DNA of 64,000 bases, taken from the NCBI GenBank assembly GCA_964036315.1, contig OZ038517.1, positions 50,653,906 to 50,717,905 on the forward strand, read 5' to 3'. A model generated the notes under the pieces. The model did not search any database and was not told the DNA's origin. It saw only the letters and a program-made list of their open reading frames with translations. This DNA is from Acanthosepion esculentum. Lineage: Eukaryota; Mollusca; Cephalopoda; Sepiida; Sepiidae. Made by a program: the position numbers and the translations under genes. Each line of letters opens with the position of its first letter. Position 1 is the first letter of the stretch. Shown here piece after piece: positions 30,736 through 42,900 of the stretch.

Positions 30736-30930
30736 TATCTCTCACGCCACTCCTCACTACCCTCTCTGTTAAATTACATAAACTTAATACCACCCGTCAA
30801 AAGTTTAAATGTTCATTTCATTTTTCGTTTCACCTTTTGGAAGTGTAGTCTGATGATCCAGCGCCCTTTAAAAGGGCTATGGTGAAATAAATTATTACAT
30901 GGAGCCTTAAAGTGGTCTGTTTTTCTTTAA
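30736..30930 (+). mobile_element. Hammerhead-bearing element ending in (TA)n, copy 2
   Basis: Homologue of 13720-13931. CTGATGA at 30850-30856 is followed by a long hairpin (gcccttt with aaagggc inside) and GAAA at 30884-30887. Stem I has only two pairs, so it is probably inactive. The copy ends in a T-rich stretch and then (TA)n. Confidence 0.6.
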
Positions 30931-30931
30931 A

Positions 30932-31019
<88 letters not shown>
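30931..31019. repeat. (TA)n joined to (TG)n
   Basis: TA to about 30956, then about 31 TG units. Confidence 0.97.
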
Positions 31020-31022
<3 letters not shown>

Positions 31023-31082
31023 TTGGCAGCAACTTTTCTTTGGCAAATGTTTGTTTAAAAAAAAAATTTTGACTAAAAATAT

Positions 31083-31124
31083 TGACCCTGAAGATGAACA
31101 ATGATGTTCGAAAGCGCTAGGTCA
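31083..31124 (+). ncRNA. Hammerhead-like motif with one extra core nucleotide
   Basis: Stem I TGACC (31083-31087), core CTGAAGA (31088-31094), extra T95, stem II GAAC-loop-GTTC (31096-31109), GAAA (31110-31113), a minimal stem III closed by A15.1 and T118, H17 = A119, and stem I partner GGTCA (31120-31124). Five perfect stem I pairs. It shares the extra nucleotide with 10550-10593 but no stem sequence. Confidence 0.5.
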
Positions 31125-31253
31125 TCGTATGGACAATACATATTTCGAAATCATTTTCAAATAAAAAGTCTCATTAGAGAATATGAGAAAATTCAAAAGA
31201 AAATATGCAAGACTATGTTGTCTTTAACATTCAATGCTACATGTTTTTAAAAA

Positions 31254-31256
<3 letters not shown>

Positions 31257-31308
<52 letters not shown>
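31257..31308. repeat. (TA)n microsatellite
   Basis: Truncates the DUF4817-type copy to its right. Confidence 0.97.
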
Positions 31309-31310
<2 letters not shown>

Positions 31311-31314
31311 ACCC

Positions 31315-31785
31315 TTGATTAACTCAGTACTACACACGTTAAACATTGAAGAGCGACTAGCCACAAATGTACGCGAATGACAAATGTAACCTACAGGGCG
31401 GTCCGAAAGTCTTGTCACCCCAACATAATATAATTTTCTATTTCAGATGGCTGAGATGAAAATGATTGTTTATATAAATCGCCTCGATGCTTGACAGTGT
31501 GCATGAAAGTGAATAAACTGAATCCAGTACATGTGCTTTGTATTATAGTATTACTTGTTCTTCTATTGTTCTCATTACATTTTGGTAAGGGGTGACAAGA
31601 CTTTTGGACCACCCTGTAGTTTACATGGCAACACAAAGCCATCTACTGTAAACATTCTTTAGACTTAATAACTCAAAAACGAAGGATTTGCTGACATGTG
31701 TTTATATGGGTTTTTCTCCTTGTTTTGGCGCGAAGAACCCGTTCCCAAAGTATGTAAATATATTTTTGATACACCCTCGATAACG
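31315..31785 (-). mobile_element. DUF4817-type transposon 5' end, split by a MITE
   Basis: Terminal sequence at 31700-31785 (gcgcgaagaacccgttccca, then a terminus like agggtgtatc on the minus strand) and the upstream region to 31315 match 30550-30735. The two halves are separated by the MITE at 31394-31616. No coding part remains. Confidence 0.8.
31394..31616. mobile_element. 223-bp MITE with 28-bp inverted repeats and TA duplication
   Basis: The left end cagggcggtccgaaagtctt gtcacccc and the reverse complement of the right end differ at two of 28 positions. TA flanks both sides (31392-31393 and 31617-31618). The related copy at 30.5-30.6 kb has the uninterrupted sequence (aaatgtaacc, TA, then a catggcaacac block), which is the empty site. 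It has no coding capacity. TIR style and TA target fit the Tc1/mariner superfamily. Confidence 0.9.
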
Positions 31786-31789
31786 GATC

Positions 31790-32035
31790 ATTCACAGTTG
31801 TCTTTTTCAGTATTCGTGTTTATTTGTTTTCGTCTATCCCGAAGATCGTTTGTGTTATTGTTACTTTCTGTTTTTGCTTACCTAAAGTTATATTTACCAA
31901 CTCTGCAGCTTCTACTGTCGTCTTTTTTTATCAATTGATACTCTAGGTGTCACTGTGTCAGTACTGCCAAAAAATGTAGTATAGATTATTTTTATTGTGT
32001 CTTATAAATAGTGACTTCATAATCTCCGTGCTCAA
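31790..32035. other. Unassigned sequence
   Basis: No feature recognised. Confidence 0.3.
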
Positions 32036-32039
32036 TATC

Positions 32040-32206
32040 AGGGATAGAGTGTATGTAAATATAAAAGTGGATATTGAATTCAACACCCAGAAGAGAAAGT
32101 CTGTGTCATGCCAAACGCAATCGTTTGGCCCTCTTATTTTTGACGATTGCGTGTAGCATGAATCAGACTGCCGTCTCTCGGTTTTAACTTCAACGTCTAC
32201 TTTTAT

Positions 32207-32210
<4 letters not shown>
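32040..32210. repeat. Decayed relative of the 18683-18815 inverted repeat
   Basis: Contains gtcatgccaaacgcaatcgt and gacgattgcgtgtagcatg in inverted order, with many substitutions. The core positions are altered (TTGACGA, GAATC), so no ribozyme is called. Followed by (TA)n. Confidence 0.7.

Positions 32211-32268
<58 letters not shown>
32211..32268. repeat. (TA)n microsatellite
   Basis: TA tract directly after the decayed inverted repeat. Confidence 0.97.
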
Positions 32269-32272
<4 letters not shown>

Positions 32273-32559
32273 AAAGAGACTGTTTGCTTGGGCTTGCTGT
32301 GCTGTGTCTCTAGCATCTTTGTTGGTATTACTTTTATCATTATATATATATATATATATTTTTCTCTTCCCTGCCCATTTATTCATGTCATCCATTACAG
32401 ACAATTTGTTCTACATAATTTCTATTCCCCGTTAACAGTTCTGATGAGAGGGGACGAAACCAGTCGACTGGTGTTTTTATTTTAAATCTATCATGGCCTA
32501 TAATAAAAAAAATTGTTTTTTATGCCTTAATACGCTTTTGTACTGTTGCAAACATATTT

Positions 32560-32586
32560 TTATATATATATATATATATATGATAG

Positions 32587-32645
<59 letters not shown>
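32560..32645. repeat. (TA)n microsatellite
   Basis: TA tract interrupted once by gatagaaat. Confidence 0.97.
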
Positions 32646-32649
<4 letters not shown>

Positions 32650-33690
32650 CCTCACCGGTAGCACGTCTTTCATATATAACGCAATTTCAGGTGCTGCGTA
32701 GAGACTGACTTTTACATGATTTTAATAAGGTGGACACAGTCCATAAATTATACGGGGATTACTACTTTGTTTCTTTTTTGTTTGTTTTTTAAATATTGTA
32801 TTGCTCTTCTCAGTTATAGCTCGTTTTCCCGAACCTGTGATTAAACTCTCAATTACAATGTCGCCAAATTCACGAATCCACGCGACAATAGCCGAACGGA
32901 TTAAAACGTTCGTTGAATACGAGTTTCTGTTCAGTTGTCGTTGTGACAGAGTCGGTGGGTAGAACATTATATTTGGATTCGTTGGGTTTGTCAGAAATGT
33001 CCACTCTTCCATTGTGCAATATTCTACGAGACTTTTGTCTCGCGTTGAATATGAAATAATTAGGGTATTGGAAGGCCTTAAAAGTATTTACGCTTCATAT
33101 AAATATTGAAGGCTACACATTCTGAGCGCTCTCTCAAATAGAATCCGATAATTAATCCGGGTTTTATTTTGTTGTTATGGTGAGAATAGATATTTATGAG
33201 ATCATTTTTATTAGTTGCTTCGCGATTGACACTTAGTTATAGACCATTGTCATTAGAGCGTAACATGATATCTAGGAAATGTAAAGTATGGTTTGTTTCT
33301 GTGTCGTAAGTTTCGTAATTGAATTTTTTCGTATATTCCACTTTGTCTAGTTTATGAGATCAGCTAAATAATTTTTCGGGGATATATTAATTGAACATCA
33401 TGAATATATCGGAAATATATTTAGGTAAAATACTTTTACTAAGGACTAAATTCAAGTAATTCTTCGAAAATTTCCCTTCTTTTTCATAGACTTTCTAATA
33501 CATATATATATATCCATAAAGTACATATATATGAAATACAGTTCTCATGTCTGAGGTAACCCTTGTCATTTTTTTTTAAAGTGGACCAAAACGTAGTTGA
33601 TTTATACTTTAAATAAGAGGAAATTATTATACGTTTTTAAAAAGGGAGACATGATTTTTTTTATTAGAAAGCTTATTATGACAAAAGAAA
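32650..33690. other. Unassigned AT-rich sequence
   Basis: No recognisable gene, RNA or repeat terminus. Composition is ordinary for the window. Confidence 0.35.
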
Positions 33691-33935
33691 AACAGCATTT
33701 TATGATTAAATTTTGCTCTCGCCAAAATATCCTCCTTTAGCCTTGATTACTGCAGCACAAATTTTTGGCATTCGTTGCAAAAGTTTCTCAAAGTATAAGT
33801 TTGATAATTGATTCCATTCTTTTTTTTCAATGACACTGAGAGGTCTTTTAGATTTGTTTTTTTTTTTCACTCTTCAGTCAAGTTCATCACATGCTAATTC
33901 GGGGGCGGGTTTCAAACTTTTGAACTGTAGTGTGC
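33691..33935 (-). pseudogene. Tc1-like transposon 3' remnant
   Basis: The minus strand begins with a terminus-like cactacagttcaaaagtttg (about 33912-33932) and soon reads KKEWNQLSNLYFEKLLQRMP then KICAAVIKAKGGYFGESKI and a stop. This is the usual C-terminal end of Tc1-like transposases (a MPxRxxAVIxAKGG block). The DDE domain is deleted between terminus and tail. The satellite array starts about 35 bp to the right. Confidence 0.75.
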
Positions 33936-33969
33936 ATACTTAAAATTAAAAGAAAATGGTTAAACCCAT

Positions 33970-36900
33970 GAGCGTACAACAATGGCCCTTTACATTACAC
34001 AGTACAACGAACTTTTACGTTACAGAGCACAACAACGACCGTTTATCTAATAAAGTACAAAAAAACGAACCTTTACACTAAAGAGCATAACAACGAACCT
34101 TTAAGTTACAGAGCATAGCAACGAACCTTTACGTTACAGAGCAGAGCAACGAACCTTTACGCTAAAGAGCACAACAACGAACCATTACGTTACAGAGCGT
34201 AGCAACGAACCTTTACGCTAAAGAGCACAACAACGAACCTTTACGTTACAGAGCGTAGCAACGAACCTTTACGGTAAAGAGCACAACAACGAACCTTTAC
34301 GTTACAGAGCGTAGCAACGAAACTTTACGCTAAAGAGCACAAGAACAAACCTTTACGTTACAGAGCAGAGCAACGAACCTTCACGCTAAAGAGCACAACA
34401 ACGAACGATTACGTTACAGAGCGTAGCAACGAAACTTTACGCTAAAGTGCACAACAACGAACCTTTACGTTACAGAGCAGAGGAACGAACCTTTACGCTA
34501 AAGAGCACAACAACGAACCTTTACGTTACAGAGCAGAGCAACGAACCTTTACGCTAAAGAGCACAACAACGAACCTTTACGTTACAGAGCAGAGCAACGA
34601 ACCTTTACGCTAAAGTGCACAATAACGAACCTTTAAGTTACAGAGCAGAGCAACGAACCTTTACGCTAAAGAGCACAACAACGAACCATTACGTTACAGA
34701 GCAGAGCAACGAACCTTTACGCTAAAGAGCACAACAACGAACCTTTAAGTTACAGAGCAGAGCAACGAGCCTTTACGCTAAAGAGCACAACAACGAACCA
34801 TTACGTTACAGAACGTAGCAACGAACCTTTACGCTAAAGTGCACAACAACGAACCTTTACGTTACAGAGCAGAGCAACGAACCTTTACGCTAAAGAGCAC
34901 AACAACGAACCATTACGTTACAGAACGTAGCAACGAACCTTTACGCTAAAGTGAACAACAACGAACCTTTACGTTACAGAGCAGAGCAACGAAACTTTAC
35001 ACTAAAGAGCACAACAACAAACCTTTACGTTACAGAGCAGAGCAACGAACCTTTACGCTAAAGAGCACAACAACAAACCATTACGTTACAGAGCGTAGTA
35101 ACGAACCTTTACGCTAAAGTGCACAACAACGAACCTTTACGTTACAGAGCAGCGGAACGAACCTTTACGTTAAAGAGCACAACAACGAACCTTTACGTTA
35201 CAGAGCAGAGCAAAGAACATTTACGCTAAAGAGCACAACAACGAACTTTTACGTTACAGAGCAGAGCAGCGAACCTTTACGCTAAAGTGCAATACAACGA
35301 ACCCTTACGTTACAGAGCGTAGCAACGAACCTTTACGCTAAAGTGCACAACAACGAACCTTTACGTTACAGAGCAGAGCAACGAACCTTTACGCTAAAGA
35401 GCACAACAACGAACCTTTACGTTACAGAGCAGAGCAACGAACCATTACGCTAAAGAGCACAACAACGAACCATTACGTTACAGAGCGTAGCAACGAACCT
35501 TTATGCTAAAGTGCACAACAACGAACCTTTACGTTACAGAGCAGAGCAACGAACCTTTACGCTAAAATGCACAACAACGAACCTTTACGTTACAGAGCAG
35601 AGCAACGAACCTTTACGCTAAAGAGCACAACAACGAGCCTTTACGTTACAGAGCAGAGCAACGAACCTTTACGCTAAAGAGCACAACAACGAACCTTTAC
35701 GTTACAGAGCAGAGCAACGAACCTTTACGCTAAAATGCACAACAACGAACCTTTACGTTACAGAGCAGAGCAACGAACCTTTACGCTAAAGAGCAAAACA
35801 ACGAGCCTTTACGTTACAGAGCAGAGCAACGAACCTTTACGCTAAAGAGCACAACAACGAACCTTTACGTTACAGAGCAGAGCAACGAACCTTTACGCTA
35901 AAGAGCACAACAACGAACCTTTAAGTTACAGAGCAGAGCAACGAGCCTTTACGCTAAAGAGCACAACAACGAACCATTACGTTACAGAACGTAGCAACGA
36001 ACCTTTACGCTAAAGTGCACAACAACGAACCTTTACGTTACAGAGCAGAGCAACGAACCTTTACGCTAAAGAGCACAACAACGAACCTTTACGTTACAGA
36101 GCAGAGCAACGAACCTTTACGCTAAAATGCACAACAACGAACCTTTACGTTACAGAGCAGAGCAACGAACCTTTACGCTAAAGAGCACAACAACGAGCCT
36201 TTACGTTACAGTGCAGAGCAACGAACCTTTACGCTAAAGAGCACAACAACGAACCTTTACGTTACAGAGCAGAGCAACGAACCTTTACGCTAAAGAGCAC
36301 AACAACGAACCATTACGTTACAGATCAGAGCAACGAACCTTTACGCTAAAGTGAACAACAACGAACCTTTACGTTACAGAGCAGAGGAACGAACCTTTAC
36401 GCTAAAGAGCACAACAACGAACCTTTACGTTACAGAGCAGAGCAACGAACCTTTACGCTAAAGAGCACAACAACGAACTTTTACGTTACAGAGCAGAGCA
36501 GCGAACCTTTACGCTAAAGTGCACAACAACGAACCCTTACGTTACAGAGCGTAGCAACGAACCTTTACGCTAAAGTGCACAACAACGAACCTTTACGTTA
36601 CAGAGCAGAGCAACGAACCTTTACGCTAAAGAGCACAACAACGAACCTTTACGTTACAGAGCTGAGCAACGAACCTTTACGCTAAAGAGCACAACAACGA
36701 ACCATTACGTTACAGAGCGTAGCAACGAACCTTTACGCTAAAGTGCACAACAACGAACCTTTACGTTACAGAGCAGAGCAACGAACCTTTACGCTAAAGA
36801 GCACAACAACGAACCTTTACGTTACAGAGCAGAGCAACGAACCTTTACGCTAAAGAGCACAACAACGAACCTTTACGTTACAGAGCAGAGCAACGAACCT

Positions 36901-39900
36901 TTACGCTAAAGAGCACAACAACGAACCATTACGTTACAGAGCGTAGCAACGAACCTTTACGCTAAAGTGCACAACAACGAACATTTACGTTACAGAGCAG
37001 AGCAAGGAACCTTTACGCTAAAGAGCACAACAACGAACCTTTACGTTACAGAGCAGAGCAACGAACCTTTACGCTAAAGAGCACAACAACGAACCATTAC
37101 GTTACAGAGCATAGCAACGAACCTTCACGCTAAAATGAACAACAACGAACCTTTACGTTACAGAGCAGAGCAACGAACCTTTACGCTAAAGTGCACAACA
37201 ACGAACCTTTAAGTTACAGAGTAGAGCAACGAACCTTTACGCTAAAGAGCACAACAACGAACCTTTACGTTACAGAGCAGAGCAACGAACCTTTACGCTA
37301 AAGAGCAAAACAACGAGCCTTTACGTTACAGAGCAGAGCAACGAACCTTTAAGCTAAAGAGCACAACAACGAACCTTTACGTTACAGAGCAGAGCAACGA
37401 ACCTTTACGCTAAAGAGCACAACAACGAACCTTTAAGTTACAGAGCAGAGCAACGAGCCTTTACGCTAAAGAGCACAACAACGAACCATTACGTTACAGA
37501 ACGTAGCAACGAACCTTTACGCTAAAGTGCACAACAACGAACCTTTACGTTACAGAGCAGAGCAACGAACCTTTACGCTAAAATGCACAACAACGAACCT
37601 TTACGTTACAGAGCAGAGCAACGAACCTTTACGCTAAAGAGCACAACAACGAGCCTTTACGTTACAGTGCAGAGCAACGAACCTTTACGCTAAAGAGCAC
37701 AACAACGAACCTTTACGTTACAGAGCAGAGCAACGAACCTTTACGCTAAAGAGCACAACAACGAACCATTACGTTACAGATCAGAGCAACGAACCTTTAC
37801 GCTAAAATGAACAACAACGAACCTTTACGTTACAGAGCAGAGCAACGAACCTTTACGCTAAAGTGCACAACAACGAACCTTTAAGTTACAGAGTAGAGCA
37901 ACGAACCTTTACGCTAAAGAGCACAACAACGAACCTTTACGTTACAGAGCAGAGCAACGAACCTTTACGCTAAAGAGCAAAACAACGAGCATTTACGTTA
38001 CAGAGCAGAGCAACGAACCTTTACGCTAAAGAGCACAACAACGAACCTTTACGTTACAGAGCAGAGCAACGAACCTTTACGCTAAAGAGCACAACAACGA
38101 ACCTTTAAGTTACAGAGCAGAGCAACGAGCCTTTACGCTAAAGAGCACAACAACGAACCATTACGTTACAGAACGTAGCAACGAACCTTTACGCTAAAGT
38201 GCACAACAACGAACCTTTACGTTACAGAGCAGAGCAACGAACCTTTACGCTAAAGAGCACAACAACGAACCTTTACGTTACAGAGCAGAGCAACGAACCT
38301 TTACGCTAAAATGCACAACAACGAACCTTTACGTTACAGAGCAGAGCAACGAACCTTTACGCTAAAGAGCACAACAACGAGCCTTTACGTTACAGTGCAG
38401 AGCAACGAACCTTTACGCTAAAGAGCACAACAACGAACCTTTACGTTACAGAGCAGAGCAACGAACCTTTACGCTAAAGAGCACAACAACGAACCATTAC
38501 GTTACAGATCAGAGCAACGAACCTTTACGCTAAAGTGAACAACAACGAACCTTTACGTTACAGAGCAGAGCAACGAACCTTTACACTAAAGAACACAACA
38601 ACGAACCTTTACGTTACAGAGCAGAGCAACGAACCTTTACGCTAAAGAGCACAACAACGAACCTTTACGTTACAGAGCTGAGCAACGAACCTTTACGCTA
38701 AAGAGCACAACAACGAACCATTACGTTACAGAGCGTAGCAACGAACCTTTACGCTAAAGTGCACAACAACGAACCTTTACGTTACAGAGCAGAGCAACGA
38801 ACCTTTACGCTAAAGAGCACAACAACGAACCTTTACGTTACAGAGCAGAGCAACGAACCTTTACGCTAAAGAGCACAACAACGAACCTTTACGTTACAGA
38901 GCAGAGCAACGAACCTTTACGCTAAAGAGCACAACAACGAACCATTACGTTACAGAGCGTAGCAACGAACCTTTACGCTAAAGTGCACAACAACGAACCT
39001 TTACGTTACAGAGCAGAGCAAGGAACCTTTACGCTAAAGAGCACAACAACGAACCTTTACGTTACAGAGCAGAGCAACGAACCTTTACGCTAAAGAGCAC
39101 AACAACGAACCATTACGTTACAGAGCATAGCAACGAACCTTCACGCTAAAATGAACAACAACGAACCTTTACGTTACAGAGCAGAGCAACGAACCTTTAC
39201 GCTAAAGTGCACAACAACGAACCTTTAAGTTACAGAGTAGAGCAACGAACCTTTACGCTAAAGAGCACAACAACGAACCTTTACGTTACAGAGCAGAGCA
39301 ACGAACCTTTACGCTAAAGAGCACAACAACGAACCATTACGTTACAGAGCGTAGCAACGAACCTTTACGCTAAAGTGCACAACAACGAACCCTTACGTTA
39401 CAGAGCGTAGCAACGAACCTTTACGCTAAAGTGCACAACAACGAACCTTTACGTTACAGAGCAGAGCAACGAACCTTTACGCTAAAGAGCACAACAACGA
39501 ACCTTTACGTTACAGAGCTGAGCAACGAACCTTTACGCTAAAGAGCACAACAACGAACCATTACGTTACAGAGCGTAGCAACGAACCTTTACGCTAAAGT
39601 GCACAACAACGAACCTTTACGTTACAGAGCAGAGCAACGAACCTTTACGCTAAAGAGCACAACAACGAACCTTTACGTTACAGAGCAGAGCAACGAACCT
39701 TTACGCTAAAGAGCACAACAACGAACCTTTACGTTACAGAGCAGAGCAACGAACCTTTACGCTAAAGAGCACAACAACGAACCATTACGTTACAGAGCGT
39801 AGCAACGAACCTTTACGCTAAAGTGCACAACAACGAACCTTTACGTTACAGAGCAGAGCAAGGAACCTTTACGCTAAAGAGCACAACAACGAACCTTTAC

Positions 39901-42900
39901 GTTACAGAGCAGAGCAACGAACCTTTACGCTAAAGAGCACAACAACGAACCATTACGTTACAGAGCATAGCAACGAACCTTCACGCTAAAATGAACAACA
40001 ACGAACCTTTACGTTACAGAGCAGAGCAACGAACCTTTACGCTAAAGTGCACAACAACGAACCTTTAAGTTACAGAGTAGAGCAACGAACCTTTACGCTA
40101 AAGAGCACAACAACGAACCTTTACGTTACAGAGCAGAGCAACGAACCTTTACGCTAAAGAGCAAAACAACGAGCCTTTACGTTACAGAGCAGAGCAACGA
40201 ACCTTTAAGCTAAAGAGCACAACAACGAACCTTTACGTTACAGAGCAGAGCAACGAACCTTTACGCTAAAGAGCACAACAACGAACCTTTAAGTTACAGA
40301 GCAGAGCAACGAGCCTTTACGCTAAAGAGCACAACAACGAACCATTACGTTACAGAACGTAGCAACGAACCTTTACGCTAAAGTGCACAACAACGAACCT
40401 TTACGTTACAGAGCAGAGCAACGAACCTTTACGCTAAAATGCACAACAACGAACCTTTACGTTACAGAGCAGAGCAACGAACCTTTACGCTAAAGAGCAC
40501 AACAACGAGCCTTTACGTTACAGTGCAGAGCAACGAACCTTTACGCTAAAGAGCACAACAACGAACCTTTACGTTACAGAGCAGAGCAACGAACCTTTAC
40601 GCTAAAGAGCACAACAACGAACCATTACGTTACAGATCAGAGCAACGAACCTTTACGCTAAAATGAACAACAACGAACCTTTACGTTACAGAGCAGAGCA
40701 ACGAACCTTTACGCTAAAGTGCACAACAACGAACCTTTAAGTTACAGAGTAGAGCAACGAACCTTTACGCTAAAGAGCACAACAACGAACCTTTACGTTA
40801 CAGAGCAGAGCAACGAACCTTTACGCTAAAGAGCAAAACAACGAGCATTTACGTTACAGAGCAGAGCAACGAACCTTTACGCTAAAGAGCACAACAACGA
40901 ACCTTTACGTTACAGAGCAGAGCAACGAACCTTTACGCTAAAGAGCACAACAACGAACCTTTAAGTTACAGAGCAGAGCAACGAGCCTTTACGCTAAAGA
41001 GCACAACAACGAACCATTACGTTACAGAACGTAGCAACGAACCTTTACGCTAAAGTGCACAACAACGAACCTTTACGTTACAGAGCAGAGCAACGAACCT
41101 TTACGCTAAAGAGCACAACAACGAACCTTTACGTTACAGAGCAGAGCAACGAACCTTTACGCTAAAGAGCACAACAACGAACCTTTACGTTACAGAGCAG
41201 AGCAACGAACCTTTACGCTAAAATGCACAACAACGAACCTTTACGTTACAGAGCAGAGCAACGAACCTTTACGCTAAAGAGCACAACAACGAGCCTTTAC
41301 GTTACAGTGCAGAGCAACGAACCTTTACGCTAAAGAGCACAACAACGAACCTTTACGTTACAGAGCAGAGCAACGAACCTTTACGCTAAAGAGCACAACA
41401 ACGAACCATTACGTTACAGATCAGAGCAACGAACCTTTACGCTAAAGTGAACAACAACGAACCTTTACGTTACAGAGCAGAGCAACGAACCTTTACACTA
41501 AAGAACACAACAACGAACCTTTACGTTACAGAGCAGAGCAACGAACCTTTACGCTAAAGAGCACAACAACGAACCTTTACGTTACAGAGCTGAGCAACGA
41601 ACCTTTACGCTAAAGAGCACAACAACGAACCATTACGTTACAGAGCGTAGCAACGAACCTTTACGCTAAAGTGCACAACAACGAACCTTTACGTTACAGA
41701 GCAGAGCAACGAACCTTTACGCTAAAGAGCACAACAACGAACCTTTACGTTACAGAGCAGAGCAACGAACCTTTACGCTAAAGAGCACAACAACGAACCT
41801 TTACGTTACAGAGCAGAGCAACGAACCTTTACGCTAAAGAGCACAACAACGAACCATTACGTTACAGAGCGTAGCAACGAACCTTTACGCTAAAGTGCAC
41901 AACAACGAACCTTTACGTTACAGAGCAGAGCAAGGAACCTTTACGCTAAAGAGCACAACAACGAACCTTTACGTTACAGAGCAGAGCAACGAACCTTTAC
42001 GCTAAAGAGCACAACAACGAACCATTACGTTACAGAGCATAGCAACGAACCTTCACGCTAAAATGAACAACAACGAACCTTTACGTTACAGAGCAGAGCA
42101 ACGAACCTTTACGCTAAAGTGCACAACAACGAACCTTTAAGTTACAGAGTAGAGCAACGAACCTTTACGCTAAAGAGCACAACAACGAACCTTTACGTTA
42201 CAGAGCAGAGCAACGAACCTTTACGCTAAAGAGCACAACAACGAACCATTACGTTACAGAGCGTAGCAACGAACCTTTACGCTAAAGTGCACAACAACGA
42301 ACCCTTACGTTACAGAGCGTAGCAACGAACCTTTACGCTAAAGTGCACAACAACGAACCTTTACGTTACAGAGCAGAGCAACGAACCTTTACGCTAAAGA
42401 GCACAACAACGAACCTTTACGTTACAGAGCTGAGCAACGAACCTTTACGCTAAAGAGCACAACAACGAACCATTACGTTACAGAGCGTAGCAACGAACCT
42501 TTACGCTAAAGTGCACAACAACGAACCTTTACGTTACAGAGCAGAGCAACGAACCTTTACGCTAAAGAGCACAACAACGAACCTTTACGTTACAGAGCAG
42601 AGCAACGAACCTTTACGCTAAAGAGCACAACAACGAACCTTTACGTTACAGAGCAGAGCAACGAACCTTTACGCTAAAGAGCACAACAACGAACCATTAC
42701 GTTACAGAGCGTAGCAACGAACCTTTACGCTAAAGTGCACAACAACGAACCTTTACGTTACAGAGCAGAGCAAGGAACCTTTACGCTAAAGAGCACAACA
42801 ACGAACCTTTACGTTACAGAGCAGAGCAACGAACCTTTACGCTAAAGAGCACAACAACGAACCATTACGTTACAGAGCATAGCAACGAACCTTCACGCTA

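Noticed and set aside
32435..32475. Hammerhead with CTGATGA, GAAA and a strong stem III (ACCAG-TCGA-CTGGT)
   Set aside because: H17 would be G, which does not cleave. Stem II has no real pairing and stem I is absent. It may be a dead relative.
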